A stretch of 64,000 nucleotides of DNA from Skermania sp. ID1734 (GCF_007489285.1 NZ_VLIY01000003.1:124001-188000); one strand, 5' to 3'. Positions 1 through 10,243 are shown, numbered from the stretch's first letter. The notes: generated by a model from the sequence alone, not told the origin. Program-made: numbers and translations.

Positions 1-322
1 GCTTGCGGTGCCCGGTCACCGGATACGTCACCCGCGTCAGGTGGCGACCCAGACGGCAGTCGAATCCGGTCTCCTCGCGCACCTCGCGGACCGACGCGAG
101 CACCACGGTTTCGTCGCGTTCCAATTTGCCTTTGGGAAACGACCAATCGTCGTAACGCGGGCGATGCACGAGCGCCACTTCGAGGCTGTCTGGATCGGTG
201 GGCGACTTGCGCCAGAGCACGGCGCCGGAGGCAATGATATTCGCTTTGGCGATATTGGCCTTGGTGGCATTCTGATTCGCGGCATTCGCTTTTGCATTGC
301 CGGTCGACTTGCTCGGGCTCAC
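1..322 (-). CDS. mutT1: Nudix hydrolase MutT1 (N-terminal part; C-terminus outside window)
   Basis: N-terminal 107 residues of a sanitising Nudix hydrolase, expected to act on 8-oxo-dGTP or diadenosine polyphosphates. A complete Nudix box, G-x5-E-x7-REVREETGF, sits at about residues 65-87, preceded by HRPRYDDWSFPKGK as in mycobacterial MutT1. The GTG at 320-322 is the only sensible start. Unusually, the first 30 residues are a low-complexity Ala/Asn/Lys stretch (AKAN repeats) before the conserved core. The family's second, histidine-phosphatase domain would lie beyond base 1. It is transcribed in the same direction as ppk, 59 bp downstream of ppk's stop, as in M. tuberculosis (Rv2985-Rv2984). 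Confidence 0.88.
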   Translation of the reverse strand, partial: MSPSKSTGNAKANAANQNATKANIAKANIIASGAVLWRKSPTDPDSLEVALVHRPRYDDWSFPKGKLERDETVVLASVREVREETGFDCRLGRHLTRVTYPVTGHRK

Positions 323-381
323 TGATTTCCTTCGCGGTGGACGTGCGGAGAAGAGGGTGGGACCTGGCGATGCGTGCGCGC

Positions 382-2649
382 TCAGGTGGCTGGTGTGCGC
401 CGCTTGCGCATCAGATCTTCCTGATATTCGCGCACCTGCTCGCCCCGGGCGGGCGAAGCCTGCCAACTTCCGTCCGACTGCAGGACCCAGCATCGGGTGG
501 TGGGATCCAGAGCCGAATCGAAGATGTCGTTGAGTTGAGTCGTCAACCGCGGATCCTTCACCTGCGCCATGACTTCCACGCGTCGATCGAGGTTGCGATG
601 CATCATGTCGGCGCTGCCGATCCAGAATTCATCGGCGGCCTGGAAATGCAGAATTCGCGAGTGCTCCAGAAAGCGGCCGAGGATCGAGCGGACATGAATG
701 TTGTCGCTGAGACCCTTCACCCCGGGCTTGAGGGCACAGATGCCGCGCACCACGATCTGCACCTCCACACCGGCCTGGGAGGCGCGATAGAGCGCGTCGA
801 TGACCTGCTCGTCGACCAAAGCGTTGGCCTTCAGCCGAATCCGCCCGGTGCGTCCGGCGCGCTGGTGCTCGATCTCCCGGTCGATGCGCTCGATGATTCC
901 GGAGCGAACGCCATAGGGCGCCACCAGCAAATTGCGGTATTCCGCCTTACGGGAATACCCGGTGAGCGAATTGAACAGGTCGGTAAGGTCGGCGCCGATA
1001 TCCGGTGCGGCGGTGAACAACCCGACGTCCTCGTACAGCCGGGCGGTCTTGGGGTTGTAGTTGCCGGTGCCGATGTGGCAATAGCGCCGGATGGCCGACC
1101 CTTCCCGCCGCACCACCAGGCAGGTCTTGCAGTGCGTCTTGAGCCCGACGAGGCCGTAAACGACGTGCACGCCAGCCTGTTCCAGGGCCCTGGCCCACTT
1201 GATGTTGGCCTGTTCGTCGAAGCGGGCCTTGATTTCGACCAGAGCCACCACCTGCTTGCCGGCCTCGGCCGCGGCGATCAGCGCGTCGACGATCGGGGAG
1301 TCACCCGAGGTGCGGTAGAGCGTCTGTTTGATTGCCAGCACTTGGGGATCGGCGGCGGCCTGCTCGATGAACCGTTGCACGCTCGTGGAGAACGAATCGT
1401 AAGGATGGTGCACGAGGATGTCGCCCTCGCGCAGCGTGGCGAAGACGCTCTTGGGCGTCTCGCGCTCACCGAACGCGGGATGGGTGGCGGGCACGAACGG
1501 AGCGTCTTTCAGATTCGGCCGGTCTACGCCATACACCTGCCACAGGCAGGTGAGGTCGAGCAATCCGGGTACCTGAATCACATCGGCGGGATCCACATCC
1601 ATTTCCCGCAACAGCAATTCGAGCATGTGCTCGGTCATGTCGTCGGCCACCTCGAGCCGCACCGGCGACCCGAACCGGCGCCGGGCGAGTTCGCGCTCGA
1701 GCGCCTGCAGTAAATCCTCGTCGCGGTCCTCGGTGACCTCGAAGTCGGCATTGCGGGTGATGCGAAAGGCGTGGTGCTCCAGCACTTCCATGCCCGGAAA
1801 CAGCACGTTCAGGTGCGCGGAAATCAGTGCCTCCATGGGCAGGAATGCCGCAATGTTGGAAGCCGCTTCTTCGCGGCGGACCCGGACGAACCGTTCGACG
1901 TTGTCGGGCACCTTGACGCGGGCGAAATGTTCGCCGCCGGTTTCGTCGTCTTTGACGGTCACGGCCAGGTTCAGGCTCAGGCCGCTGATGTAGGGGAACG
2001 GGTGTGCAGGATCCACCGCCAGCGGGGTGAGCACCGGGAAGACCTGCTCCTGGAAGTAGGCAGACAAGCGCTGGCGCTCTTCGGGTTTCAAATCCGACCA
2101 GCCGATGATCGCGATGTTGTTGGCGGTGAGTTCCGGCAACACCGAGTCGAGAAAGACGTGCGCGTGCTTCTTCGCGATTTCCTGGGTGCGGGTGGCGATC
2201 AGCGCCAATTGCTCCCGTGGCGAAAGTCCGTCGGCGGAACGCACCGAAAGTCCGGTCTCGTCACGACGTTTGAGCCCAGCGACGCGAACCATGTAGAACT
2301 CATCGAGGTTCGAGGCGAAGATCGCCAGAAACTTGGCTCGTTCGAGCAGGGGCAGCGAGGTGTCCTCGGCCAGCGCCAGCACGCGGGCGTTGAAGTCGAG
2401 CCAACTCAGTTCGCGATTGAGGTAGCGATCTTCAGGCAGGCCGGCGGCGGCGGTATCGAGCAACGGCGTGGCTGCGGGCGGGGCGGTCGGTATCGACCCC
2501 GTCGCCGAGCCGGTAGGCGCGGGAGGTGCCGCGGGCACTGGCTGCCGCACCTCGGGCCCCCGCCCGTCACCACCGACCCCTGCCAGCGTGGCCGTGCGCG
2601 CTCCCTTCTTGCCGTTGTCGCTGTGATGTCCGCTGTCCCGTTTACTCAC
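382..2649 (-). CDS. ppk: Polyphosphate kinase 1
   Basis: Cytosolic or peripheral-membrane kinase that reversibly transfers the gamma phosphate of ATP to polyphosphate. The 755-residue product is close to the family's usual length (about 740). After a poorly conserved N-terminal tail rich in Pro/Ala, the PPK1 N domain begins at [18 protein letters not shown]. The head domain follows, and both catalytic domains contain the expected motifs: LKTHCK with the autophosphorylated His, and [23 protein letters not shown] at 2647-2649 (VSKRDSG) is preferred. The reading frame stays open upstream as far as 3441, but that part is antisense to fbiD and resembles no protein. Confidence 0.95.
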   Translation of the reverse strand: MSKRDSGHHSDNGKKGARTATLAGVGGDGRGPEVRQPVPAAPPAPTGSATGSIPTAPPAATPLLDTAAAGLPEDRYLNRELSWLDFNARVLALAEDTSLPLLERAKFLAIFASNLDEFYMVRVAGLKRRDETGLSVRSADGLSPREQLALIATRTQEIAKKHAHVFLDSVLPELTANNIAIIGWSDLKPEERQRLSAYFQEQVFPVLTPLAVDPAHPFPYISGLSLNLAVTVKDDETGGEHFARVKVPDNVERFVRVRREEAASNIAAFLPMEALISAHLNVLFPGMEVLEHHAFRITRNADFEVTEDRDEDLLQALERELARRRFGSPVRLEVADDMTEHMLELLLREMDVDPADVIQVPGLLDLTCLWQVYGVDRPNLKDAPFVPATHPAFGERETPKSVFATLREGDILVHHPYDSFSTSVQRFIEQAAADPQVLAIKQTLYRTSGDSPIVDALIAAAEAGKQVVALVEIKARFDEQANIKWARALEQAGVHVVYGLVGLKTHCKTCLVVRREGSAIRRYCHIGTGNYNPKTARLYEDVGLFTAAPDIGADLTDLFNSLTGYSRKAEYRNLLVAPYGVRSGIIERIDREIEHQRAGRTGRIRLKANALVDEQVIDALYRASQAGVEVQIVVRGICALKPGVKGLSDNIHVRSILGRFLEHSRILHFQAADEFWIGSADMMHRNLDRRVEVMAQVKDPRLTTQLNDIFDSALDPTTRCWVLQSDGSWQASPARGEQVREYQEDLMRKRRTPAT

Positions 2650-2726
2650 GCCTCGATCATCCCCCAGAAGGTCCGCCCTTGGCAGGTCGTCGGATCGATT
2701 GGCGGCAACGGGCGCCTGGAGTTCTG

Positions 2727-3377
2727 TTACGGCCGCCACCCGATCTCGGCCAGCAGCGCGCGGGTGGCCGGACCGAGCCCCAGGTGCGCAGCGCGAGCGA
2801 GGTCCTCGGCGGTGTCGACGTCGAGGCGCAATCCGGGCCAGTGCCCGGACAATGCGTGTGCACCGCTGCGCAAGTGGTGGTCGGCCGAGTGGTGTCCGAA
2901 TTGGGGTAGGAGTTGCACTCCGCGCGCGATGAGCGCCGACGTGCCGACGCCGCGATGGTCGGTGACCAGCGACCGCCGCTGCGCCGGTGCCGCCGCGAGC
3001 GCCGCGGCGAGCTCGCCGGCACGGACAGCAGGAAGGTCCGCCTGCAGGGCCGCAATGTTTTCCACCCCGCGCCCGCTCAACTCCGCGGCGGTGCTGGCAA
3101 GTGCGGCGTTGAGGCGCTGCGCTGCGGAGGCGGGCTGCTCGGGTTCGGGGCTCACGTCGGCGCCGCATTCGACAGCGACCGCGGCGACGTCGCTGTCCGG
3201 GGTGATCACCGTCAGTGCGCCCACCGCTGGGACCGAGGCCGCGACCGCCAGGGTGTCGCGGAGCATGGCGATGACCAGGCGGCGGCGGGCGTCTGCCGGG
3301 AAGTCGGGTGTCATGCGCGATTTGGCGCGGCTGAGTTCCTTCACCGCGATCAGCACATGCACGCGCGGATCGGTCAC
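2727..3377 (-). CDS. fbiD: Phosphoenolpyruvate (2-phospholactate) guanylyltransferase of F420 biosynthesis
   Basis: 216-residue member of the CofC family. In mycobacteria this enzyme (FbiD) couples GTP to phosphoenolpyruvate to make the precursor that FbiA joins to Fo, an early step of coenzyme F420 synthesis. The N-terminal nucleotide-binding segment [16 protein letters not shown] and the [13 protein letters not shown] segment (metal-binding Asp) are typical, and LDVDTAEDL near the end is also conserved. GTG at 3375-3377 is chosen because AGGA lies 9 nt upstream; a TTG at 3384-3386 is the alternative. It lies between ppk and the divergent gpsA, exactly as in M. tuberculosis (Rv2983). Confidence 0.85.
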   Translation of the reverse strand: MTDPRVHVLIAVKELSRAKSRMTPDFPADARRRLVIAMLRDTLAVAASVPAVGALTVITPDSDVAAVAVECGADVSPEPEQPASAAQRLNAALASTAAELSGRGVENIAALQADLPAVRAGELAAALAAAPAQRRSLVTDHRGVGTSALIARGVQLLPQFGHHSADHHLRSGAHALSGHWPGLRLDVDTAEDLARAAHLGLGPATRALLAEIGWRP

Positions 3378-3439
3378 GGCAACCAATCCTGCCAGTATTG
3401 TTGCCGCAAGACGTCGATCGGATGATTGGAGCTACCGTC

Positions 3440-4456
3440 ATGGCCGATGCGCCCGCCGGTTACAAGGCAGCGGTACTCGGGGCTGGCTCCTGGGGCACCG
3501 CATTCGCAAAGGTGTTGGCGGACGCGGGAACCGACGTCACCATGTGGGCGCGCCGCGACGAGGTGGCCAAGGCGATCTCGACGACGCACGAGAACGCGCA
3601 CTATCTGCCCGGAATCACTCTGCCGCAGCGGATTACGGCTACCAACGATCACCGGGCCGCGCTCGATGGCGCAAATATCGTGGCGCTCGCGGTGCCGTCG
3701 CAGACGCTGCGGGCAAACCTCGAAGACTTCAAGGACGCGATCGGCTCCGATGCCACCTTGCTGAGCCTGGCCAAGGGCATCGAGAGCGGCACGCTGCTGC
3801 GGATGAGTCAGGTGATTCACCAAGTCACCGGCGCCGACCCGGCCCGCATTGCGGTGCTGTCCGGGCCGAACCTGGCCCGCGAGATCGCCGTCGAACAGCC
3901 CGCCGCAACCGTTATCGCGTGCACCGACTCCGCTCGCGCCATAGCCGTGCAAAAGGCTTGTGCCACCGGGTATTTGCGTCCGTACACCAATTCCGATGTC
4001 ATCGGCTGCGAAATCGGCGGCGCCTGTAAGAACGTGATCGCCCTGGCCTGCGGTATCGCCTCCGGAATGGGATTGGGCGACAACAGCATTTCCAGCATCC
4101 TCACCCGTGGGCTGGCCGAGATCATCCGGCTCGGTGTGGCGCTTGGTGCCAAGCCGGCGACGCTGTCGGGTCTGGCCGGGGTCGGGGACCTGGTGGCCAC
4201 CTGCACGTCGCCGCTGTCGCGCAACCGCACATTCGGCCACGTGCTCGGCCGCGGTGGCTCGATGGACGCGGCACAGGAGGCCAATCACGGTCAGGTGGCC
4301 GAGGGTGTGAAGTCGTGCACGTCGGTGCGGGCGCTGGCGGAGAGTTACGACGTGGATATGCCGCTGACCCAGATGGTGCACGCGATCTGTCACGAGGGCC
4401 TGTCCGTACCTGATGCGGTGGGCAAGTTACTGGGCCGACGGATCAAACCCGAATAG
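3440..4456 (+). CDS. gpsA: Glycerol-3-phosphate dehydrogenase [NAD(P)+]
   Basis: Cytosolic enzyme reducing dihydroxyacetone phosphate to sn-glycerol 3-phosphate for phospholipid synthesis. 338 residues. The Rossmann motif GAGSWG is at residues 14-19, SLAKGIE marks the middle, and [16 protein letters not shown] carries the catalytic Lys. ATG at 3440 has GGAG 8 nt upstream and puts the Rossmann strand at the expected position. The TTG 42 bases further upstream lacks support. It is divergent from fbiD and followed after 35 bp by ddl, the order seen in mycobacteria. Confidence 0.95.
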   Translation: MADAPAGYKAAVLGAGSWGTAFAKVLADAGTDVTMWARRDEVAKAISTTHENAHYLPGITLPQRITATNDHRAALDGANIVALAVPSQTLRANLEDFKDAIGSDATLLSLAKGIESGTLLRMSQVIHQVTGADPARIAVLSGPNLAREIAVEQPAATVIACTDSARAIAVQKACATGYLRPYTNSDVIGCEIGGACKNVIALACGIASGMGLGDNSISSILTRGLAEIIRLGVALGAKPATLSGLAGVGDLVATCTSPLSRNRTFGHVLGRGGSMDAAQEANHGQVAEGVKSCTSVRALAESYDVDMPLTQMVHAICHEGLSVPDAVGKLLGRRIKPE

Positions 4457-4491
4457 CGGTTCCTCCGGCGCGCGCGGGTACGGTTTGGAAC

Positions 4492-5586
4492 GTGACTGAG
4501 CGGATCAAGGTCGGCGTACTGTTCGGGGGACGCAGCAACGAACACTCGATTTCCTGCGTTTCCGCTGCGAGCGTGCTGCGCAACCTGGACCCGCGACGCT
4601 TCGACGCCGTGCCCGTCGGAATCACCCGGGAGGGCACCTGGGTGCTGCTCGACGCCGACCCAGCGCAACTCGAGATCCGCGATCGGGTGCTGCCGCAGGT
4701 CCGGCGCTCGGGACCGGTCATCGGGCTGGCCAGTGATCCGGCGCAGGCCGGCGCGATGATAGACCTTTCCACCGGAGCCGTCGTGGCGTCGGTCGATGTG
4801 GTGTTCCCGGTGCTGCACGGCGCGTACGGCGAGGACGGCACAATTCAGGGCCAACTCGAGATGTCCGGCGTCCCGTATGTGGGCGCGGGCGTGCTCTCCA
4901 GCGCGACCGCCATGGACAAGGAATTCACCAAGAAACTGCTCGCGGCCGAGGGGCTGCCGATCGGGCGCCAGGAGGTGCTGCGCGCGGACGTCGCCACCCT
5001 TACCGCCGAGCAGCGGGACGGCCTCGGGCTGCCGGTGTTCGTCAAACCCGCCCGCGGTGGTTCGTCGATCGGAATCTCGCGGGTCAGCGACTGGGCCGAT
5101 CTCGACGCCGCAATCGCCGAGGCCCGCAAACACGACCCGAAGGTCATCGTCGAGGCGGCGGTCGTCGGGCGCGAGGTCGAATGCGGCGTACTGGAGTACC
5201 CGGACGGCCGGGTCGATGCCAGCGTGGTCGCCGAAATCCGGATGCCCGACCGATCCGACGACGAGTCGGCCTTCTACGACTTCGACACCAAATACCTCGA
5301 CGACGGCTGCGAATTCGACGTCCCGGCCAAGCTCGATGATGCGGTGGCCGACGACGTGCGGGAACTGGCCACCGCCGCCTTTCGGGCGCTGGATTGCCAG
5401 GGTCTGGCCCGCGTCGATTTTTTCGTCACCGACGCAGGCCCGGTGATCAACGAGGTCAACACGATGCCGGGGTTTACGCAGATTTCGATGTTCCCGCGAA
5501 TGTGGGAGGCCGCCGGCGTCGACTTCCGCGACCTGATCACCGCAATGGTGGACACTGCACTCGCACGCGGAACCGGACTGCGATAG
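4492..5586 (+). CDS. ddl: D-alanine--D-alanine ligase
   Basis: ATP-grasp ligase making the D-Ala-D-Ala dipeptide for peptidoglycan. The 364-residue product has the N-terminal [19 protein letters not shown] segment, the ATP-grasp central domain with [17 protein letters not shown], and the C-terminal metal-binding [10 protein letters not shown]. The GTG start is typical for this genome. It lies 35 bp after gpsA and probably forms an operon with it. It ends 3 bp from the convergent DUF3515 gene. Confidence 0.95.
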   Translation: MTERIKVGVLFGGRSNEHSISCVSAASVLRNLDPRRFDAVPVGITREGTWVLLDADPAQLEIRDRVLPQVRRSGPVIGLASDPAQAGAMIDLSTGAVVASVDVVFPVLHGAYGEDGTIQGQLEMSGVPYVGAGVLSSATAMDKEFTKKLLAAEGLPIGRQEVLRADVATLTAEQRDGLGLPVFVKPARGGSSIGISRVSDWADLDAAIAEARKHDPKVIVEAAVVGREVECGVLEYPDGRVDASVVAEIRMPDRSDDESAFYDFDTKYLDDGCEFDVPAKLDDAVADDVRELATAAFRALDCQGLARVDFFVTDAGPVINEVNTMPGFTQISMFPRMWEAAGVDFRDLITAMVDTALARGTGLR

Positions 5587-5589
5587 CCG

Positions 5590-6144
5590 CTATTTCGGCA
5601 GCGGTGCCGGATCGATCGGCCGAGCGGGCAGCGCCGCGCTGATTGCATCCGAAACTGCTTGCAGCGGCGTGGGTCCGGTGCCGTCCGGAACGGTGAGCGC
5701 GATGTAGACGCCGCGGTCGACGGCGTACCACGTCGCTGAGTTAAGTCCCTGCGACTTGCCGGACACCTCGAACCACTGCACGCCGTCCACCTGCGTAATA
5801 GCGGCGCCGACGGTGAACTCTGCCGGCCGGTCCAGGCCGCAGCGCAACACGATTGGATCACCGCCCGACGATTTCTCCCACGCTTTTGCGCCGGCAGGTG
5901 CGGGGAAGGCGAGCTTGGCCCCGGAATAGTCACCGATCGTGTTGGGCAGTGCGCCAAGGACTTTGGCGCAGTCGGGCCCGTTTGCCGCGGGCGCGGGTAC
6001 CGAACCGAGGGCGATCGGCTCGCGCGCGGGGATGCGGTTGGCGAGCACAGCGGCCACGATGATTCCCACCACCAACGCGACCGGCAGCGCGACCGCGGTC
6101 GCGATCAGCGCCGGGTGCCGGTGATGCGTGGGGGAGTCCGACAC
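5590..6144 (-). CDS. DUF3515 membrane-anchored protein
   Basis: 184-residue protein with one transmembrane segment at about residues 12-35 and an extracytoplasmic domain with two Cys (PDCAKVLGAL and VLRCGLDRP) that could form a disulfide. Length, layout and position between ddl and thiL match the mycobacterial DUF3515 protein Rv2980. Function is unknown. It is convergent with ddl and divergent from thiL. Confidence 0.8.
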   Translation of the reverse strand: MSDSPTHHRHPALIATAVALPVALVVGIIVAAVLANRIPAREPIALGSVPAPAANGPDCAKVLGALPNTIGDYSGAKLAFPAPAGAKAWEKSSGGDPIVLRCGLDRPAEFTVGAAITQVDGVQWFEVSGKSQGLNSATWYAVDRGVYIALTVPDGTGPTPLQAVSDAISAALPARPIDPAPLPK

Positions 6145-6213
6145 TTCTCAACCTCTCGATCCGGGTATGCGTTGTGCGAGTGTATAGGTGTTGCCAGGTC
6201 CGCGAATCTCCCT

Positions 6214-6219
6214 AGGAGG
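6214..6219 (+). promoter_or_regulatory. Shine-Dalgarno AGGAGG deciding the thiL start
   Basis: A perfect AGGAGG ends 5 nt before the ATC at 6225-6227. The frame has a TAG stop at 6213-6215, so an ATG, GTG or TTG start upstream of the conserved GEF residues is impossible. This is the strongest ribosome-binding site seen near any start in the first part of the window. Confidence 0.65.
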
Positions 6220-6224
6220 CCAGC

Positions 6225-7178
6225 ATCGAAACGCCGGAACGCACCGTCGCCGAGCTAGGCGAGTTCGGGGTGATCGCACGCATCACCGCTGCGCGCACCC
6301 CTAGCTCGGTGGAGTTGATCGGTCCCGGTGACGACGCCGCGGTATTGCGCGCGCCCGACGGCCGGTTCGTCGTCACCACCGATATGTTGGTGCAGGACAG
6401 GCATTTTCGGCTCGACTGGGCGACCGGTACGGAGATCGGGCGCAAGGCCATCGCGCAGAATGCCGCCGATGTCGCGGCCATGGGCGCCCAGCCCAGCGCC
6501 TTCGTTGTCGCTCTCGGTTGCCCGGCACAGTTGCCGCTGAGTTTCGTCGACGACCTCGGCGCGGGGATGAGCGCGGAGGCGGCACGCGCCGGTGCCGCGA
6601 TCGTCGGTGGTGACCTGGTCAGTAGCGATTCGATCGTCATTTCGGTCACCGCGCACGGTGATTTGCAGGGCCGAGCGCCAGTGCTGCGCTCGGGTGCCGA
6701 GCCCGATCAGGTGGTAGCGGTCAGCGGCCGGCTCGGCTGGGCTGCCGCGGGTTACGCCCTGCTGAGCGCCGGCGTCGCGGATGTGGACAATTACGAAGCC
6801 CTCCGATCGGCGCACGTGTCACCGCAACCGCCCTACACCGCCGGTATCGCCGCGGCCATCGGCGGGGCCACCGCGATGATCGACACGTCCGACGGACTGT
6901 TGTCGGATCTGGGTCACGTCGCCGACGCGTCCGGAGTCGCCATCGACATCCGCATCGAGCAGATCGATCCGGTGCTGGCCGGCGCCGCCGACCGGCTCGG
7001 CGTCGACCCGCTCGCCTGGGTGCTGACCGGCGGCGAGGACCACGCACTCGCCGCGGTGTTCCCCAGTCCCGACGCCGTGCCACCGGGGTGGCAGCGAATC
7101 GGCACCACCGCAGCGGGTCGCGGCGTCACCGTCGACGGTCAACCATGGACCGGCCCGACCGGCTGGCGCAGCTTCTGA
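6225..7178 (+). CDS. thiL: Thiamine-monophosphate kinase, probable ATC start
   Basis: Phosphorylates thiamine monophosphate to the pyrophosphate cofactor. From the ATC the product is 317 residues, about the length of mycobacterial ThiL. Metal and ATP motifs are present: [34 protein letters not shown], and [12 protein letters not shown] with [11 protein letters not shown]. The conserved N-terminal LGEFGVI, which has a counterpart (GEF) in E. coli ThiL, lies upstream of the first GTG (6270). A GTG start would therefore truncate the fold and lacks a ribosome-binding site. ATC at 6225 has a perfect AGGAGG 5 nt away. Either ATC is used as a rare start codon or an ATG was mutated or misread. Confidence 0.85.
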   Translation: METPERTVAELGEFGVIARITAARTPSSVELIGPGDDAAVLRAPDGRFVVTTDMLVQDRHFRLDWATGTEIGRKAIAQNAADVAAMGAQPSAFVVALGCPAQLPLSFVDDLGAGMSAEAARAGAAIVGGDLVSSDSIVISVTAHGDLQGRAPVLRSGAEPDQVVAVSGRLGWAAAGYALLSAGVADVDNYEALRSAHVSPQPPYTAGIAAAIGGATAMIDTSDGLLSDLGHVADASGVAIDIRIEQIDPVLAGAADRLGVDPLAWVLTGGEDHALAAVFPSPDAVPPGWQRIGTTAAGRGVTVDGQPWTGPTGWRSF

Positions 7179-7191
7179 GAGCGGATCGCTT

Positions 7192-7878
7192 ATGGTCTTG
7201 CTCATGCCGAAACCGCTGCAGGAGGTCGTGGAAGCGGGCTGGGCCCAGGCGCTCGAGCCGGTGGCCGGTCACATCAGCGCGATGGGTGAGTTTCTGCGGG
7301 CCGAGAATGCAGCGGGCCGCGGCTACCTGCCGGCCGGCGCCAACGTACTGCGCGCATTTGCGCAGCCCTTCGACGACGTCCGGGTGCTCATCGTCGGGCA
7401 GGACCCGTATCCGACGCCCGGACACGCGGTGGGGCTGAGCTTTTCCGTGGCGCCGGACGTGCGGCCGCTACCGCGCAGCCTGGAAAACATCTTCGCCGAG
7501 TACGCCAAGGACCTCGGGCACCCCAAACCGAGCTGCGGTGATCTCACCCCGTGGTCGCAGCAGGGCATTCTGCTGCTGAACCGGGTGCTGACCGTGTCAC
7601 CCGGTCAGCCGGCGTCGCACCGCGGCAAAGGCTGGGAAGCGGTCACCGAGCAGGCGATCCGGGCGCTGGTGGCGCGGCCGGGACCGCTCGTGGCGATCCT
7701 GTGGGGCCGGGACGCGGCCACGCTGAAGCCGATGCTCGGCGACGTGCCGGTGATCGAGTCCGCCCACCCGTCGCCGTTGTCGGCGTCGCGCGGCTTCTTC
7801 GGTTCGCGTCCCTTCAGCCGGGCCAACGAGCTGCTCGACACCCTCGGCGCCGAACCGGTGGACTGGCATCTGCCCTAG
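7192..7878 (+). CDS. ung: Uracil-DNA glycosylase
   Basis: Removes uracil from DNA. 228 residues, against about 227 for mycobacterial Ung. The water-activating motif [11 protein letters not shown] is at about residues 69-79, and the minor-groove loop [18 protein letters not shown] is near the C-terminus. The start may be ATG 7192 (MVLLMPKPL) or ATG 7204 (MPKPL); neither has a strong ribosome-binding site. It is 13 bp after thiL, and the pair is likely co-transcribed. Confidence 0.95.
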   Translation: MVLLMPKPLQEVVEAGWAQALEPVAGHISAMGEFLRAENAAGRGYLPAGANVLRAFAQPFDDVRVLIVGQDPYPTPGHAVGLSFSVAPDVRPLPRSLENIFAEYAKDLGHPKPSCGDLTPWSQQGILLLNRVLTVSPGQPASHRGKGWEAVTEQAIRALVARPGPLVAILWGRDAATLKPMLGDVPVIESAHPSPLSASRGFFGSRPFSRANELLDTLGAEPVDWHLP

Positions 7879-7910
7879 TGCATTTCGGATTCGTGTGAAA
7901 TGGTCGGATC

Positions 7911-8783
7911 GTGAGCAATTCGAATGATCCGGCGGTACCTGCTCGGATGACGTTCCATGGTGTTGACGGGATCGAGCTGGCGGGTGACGCGTGGGGGCCG
8001 CCCGACGGTCCGCTCGTCGTGTTCCTGCACGGCGGCGGACAGACCCGGCACTCCTGGAAGGCGAGTTGCGCGCGGCTGGCCGACAAGGGTCTGCGGGTCA
8101 TTGCGCTGGACGCCCGCGGGCACGGCGACAGTGCCTGGGCTCCCGACGGCGACTACTCGCGACGGGCGTTGGCCGGCGACCTCGCCGAGGTGCTCGGGCA
8201 ACTGGGCAAGCCGGCCGTGGTTGTCGGCGCAAGCATGGGTGGGCTCACCGCGCTGCACGCGTCGGTTGACCTGGCCGACCGGATGGTTGGCCTCGTATTG
8301 GTGGACGTGGTGCCCCGCCCGGAAGAGGCCGGGGTCGCGCGCGTGATCGGGTTCTTGACCGAGCACCGCGACGGTTTCGACACGCTCGATCAGGCCGCGG
8401 ATGCCGTTGCCGCATACCTGACCCACCGGCCGCGGCCGAAGAGCCACGAGGGCCTCAAGCGCAACCTGCGTCAGCGCGCGGACGGCCGGTGGTACTGGCA
8501 CTGGGACCCGAACTTCGTCGTCGACCACGGCGGCGAGACACTCGATCAGCAGGCCGAGGCGTTGGAAGCCGCGGCTCGTCAACTGCGCATGCCCGTACTG
8601 CTGGTGCGCGGCCGAATGTCGGACGTGGTGAGCCCGCAGGGCGTCGAGGCCTTCCGCACGTTGGTGCCGCACGCGGATTTCGTCGAGCTGTCCGATGCCG
8701 CGCACACCGCCGCAGGCGACGACAACGATGCGTTCACAGACGCGGTCAGCGAGTTCGTGGTCGCGGTGGCCGGGCAGCGGTAA
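7911..8783 (+). CDS. Alpha/beta hydrolase
   Basis: 290-residue alpha/beta-hydrolase fold protein. The oxyanion segment is FLHGGGQTRHSW, the nucleophile elbow is GASMGG at about residues 105-110, the acid is probably in RGRMSDVVSP, and the catalytic His is in SDAAHTAAGDD. The substrate cannot be inferred; relatives include peroxidase-like and epoxide-hydrolase-like enzymes. GTG start, 32 bp after ung. It ends 4 bp from the convergent enoyl-CoA hydratase gene. Confidence 0.85.
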   Translation: MSNSNDPAVPARMTFHGVDGIELAGDAWGPPDGPLVVFLHGGGQTRHSWKASCARLADKGLRVIALDARGHGDSAWAPDGDYSRRALAGDLAEVLGQLGKPAVVVGASMGGLTALHASVDLADRMVGLVLVDVVPRPEEAGVARVIGFLTEHRDGFDTLDQAADAVAAYLTHRPRPKSHEGLKRNLRQRADGRWYWHWDPNFVVDHGGETLDQQAEALEAAARQLRMPVLLVRGRMSDVVSPQGVEAFRTLVPHADFVELSDAAHTAAGDDNDAFTDAVSEFVVAVAGQR

Positions 8784-8787
8784 GCCG

Positions 8788-9585
8788 TCAGTCCAGGCCG
8801 GTGTAATCCGGTCGCCGCTTGGCCAGGAACGCGTCGACGCCCTCGCGTCCGGTCGCGCTGTCAGCCGCCGCCGAGATCGTGCGGGTCTCCAAGTCGAGTT
8901 GCGCCGCAAGGGAGTTGGTGGGCGAGGCCGCTAGCAACGACCGGATGTTCGCGTAGGTGCGCCGCGGTCCGGACGCCAACGAGCGCGCCACCTCTGCGGC
9001 TTGTGTGGCCACTTCGTCGTCGGCCACCACGCGGCTGAGGATGCCCAAGCGGGCGGCCTCTTCGGCGTCGAGAATGGCGTCGGTCAACAGGATTTCGGCG
9101 GCCCGGCCCGTTCCCACGATCCGGGGCAGTGACCACGACATCCCACCGTCCGGTGTGAGGCCGATGCCGGGGTAGGCGGGGCGCATTTTCGTCGACGTTC
9201 CGCCGATGGCGACGTCGGCCGCGCACACCAGGCTCATGCCCGCCCCGGCCGCCCAACCGTGTACGGCGGCTACCACGGGCGCCGGCGCAACCGCGAGTCC
9301 ACGAAGAAACGCATGTAGATCGGTGGCCAACTGGGCGAGATATGCACCTCGATCGGCTGCAGCGCCGAATGCACCGACATCCCCGCCCGCGCAGAAATTC
9401 TTTCCGGTGCCGACCAGCAAGATCGCGCCAACCGACCGGTCCAGGTCGGCAAGCATGGGGGTGGCCTGGTTGATGCCGGTGAAGTCGAGTGAGGTGCCCT
9501 TGGCCGGCGTCGAAACGACGATGGTGAGCACGCCGTCGGCGATGCGGACGAATTCGGTTGCCGATGGGTCTGCCACGGAAGTCAC
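8788..9585 (-). CDS. Enoyl-CoA hydratase/isomerase family protein
   Basis: 265-residue crotonase-fold protein. The oxyanion-hole segments NFCAGGDVGAFG and HGWAAGAGMSLVCAADVAIGG are clear. The second catalytic region reads PGIGLTPDGGMSW, the PaaG/isomerase-like pattern with Asp rather than the second Glu of true hydratases, so an isomerase or another acyl-CoA reaction is as likely as hydration. GTG at 9583-9585 overlaps the stop of the upstream GNAT gene as GTGA, implying translational coupling. The frame is open further upstream but contains no conserved sequence. Confidence 0.85.
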   Translation of the reverse strand: MTSVADPSATEFVRIADGVLTIVVSTPAKGTSLDFTGINQATPMLADLDRSVGAILLVGTGKNFCAGGDVGAFGAAADRGAYLAQLATDLHAFLRGLAVAPAPVVAAVHGWAAGAGMSLVCAADVAIGGTSTKMRPAYPGIGLTPDGGMSWSLPRIVGTGRAAEILLTDAILDAEEAARLGILSRVVADDEVATQAAEVARSLASGPRRTYANIRSLLAASPTNSLAAQLDLETRTISAAADSATGREGVDAFLAKRRPDYTGLD

Positions 9586-10085
9586 CGGCCCACGATATCC
9601 CGCGTGGGTCGGGCCATTCGCATCTCGGTCAGTCCGGTGAACGGCTCGATCCGGTGTTCGCCGTCGGGCGCGAATCCGTGGCGGCGGTAAAAGGCCTGGG
9701 CGCGGGCGTTGCGGTCGAAGACCCACAACTGGCAAGGCTCGTCCGCTATGGCCGCAGTGAGCAGCGCGTCCGCGAGGCCACTGCCGTGCAACGACGCCCG
9801 GACGTACAGAGCATGCAGTTCGAGTCCGGCGGCGGAGTCCACGCTGACAAACCCGACGACACGGCCCTCGTCGACCGCTACCAGAGTCCGCCGGTCCGCA
9901 CGCAGCAGTGACTTATCCCACTGAGCGGCCAGCCGCACCGTATCGAACGCGTCGAGGAGGTGCTGCGATACCAGGCGGGAAAACGACTCGCGCCACGATT
10001 CGATATGGCACTGCGCGACCGAGCGCGATAGTTGCGAGGTGAGCGGCAGGATCAGCCGCGGGCGACCTTGCCGGCCTTCAGGCAC
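9582..10085 (-). CDS. GNAT-family N-acetyltransferase, start uncertain
   Basis: C-terminal GNAT core: [20 protein letters not shown] (acetyl-CoA loop, Arg/Gly-x-Gly region) and [18 protein letters not shown]. The amino-terminal [14 protein letters not shown] helix resembles other small-molecule or peptide acetyltransferases. The substrate is unknown. No ATG, GTG or TTG lies between the rpmB stop and this helix. The best start is the GTG at 10083-10085, 34 bp inside rpmB in another frame, giving 167 residues. Translation is probably coupled to rpmB. The stop overlaps the start of the enoyl-CoA hydratase gene (GTGA). Confidence 0.7.
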   Translation of the reverse strand: MPEGRQGRPRLILPLTSQLSRSVAQCHIESWRESFSRLVSQHLLDAFDTVRLAAQWDKSLLRADRRTLVAVDEGRVVGFVSVDSAAGLELHALYVRASLHGSGLADALLTAAIADEPCQLWVFDRNARAQAFYRRHGFAPDGEHRIEPFTGLTEMRMARPTRDIVGR

Positions 10086-10243
10086 GAGGTGCAGACGTTG
10101 AGACGCTTGGTGTTGCCGGGGGCAACCTGCGCGCGAACGGTCTGGATGTTCGGGTTCCAACGACGGTTGGTGCGCCGGTGCGAGTGCGAGACCGACTTCC
10201 CGAAGCCGGGGCCCTTGGCGCATACGTCGCAGACGGCAGCCAT
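10052..10243 (-). CDS. rpmB: 50S ribosomal protein L28 (zinc-binding form)
   Basis: 63-residue L28 with the invariant [18 protein letters not shown] core. Two CxxC pairs (CDVC near the N-terminus, CTSC near the C-terminus) mark it as the zinc-ribbon C+ paralogue rather than the Cys-less form many actinobacteria keep for zinc starvation. ATG at 10241-10243 has AAGGAG upstream. It is divergent from the FakA-like gene, as in mycobacteria. Confidence 0.95.
   Translation of the reverse strand: MAAVCDVCAKGPGFGKSVSHSHRRTNRRWNPNIQTVRAQVAPGNTKRLNVCTSCLKAGKVARG

Noticed and set aside
2650-3441. N-terminal extension of ppk
   Set aside because: The frame stays open through fbiD but has no similarity to polyphosphate kinase; the GTG at 2649 gives the normal length.
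1771-4029. 752-codon plus-strand frame over ppk, fbiD and gpsA
   Set aside because: Crosses three genuine genes on both strands and has no recognisable motif.
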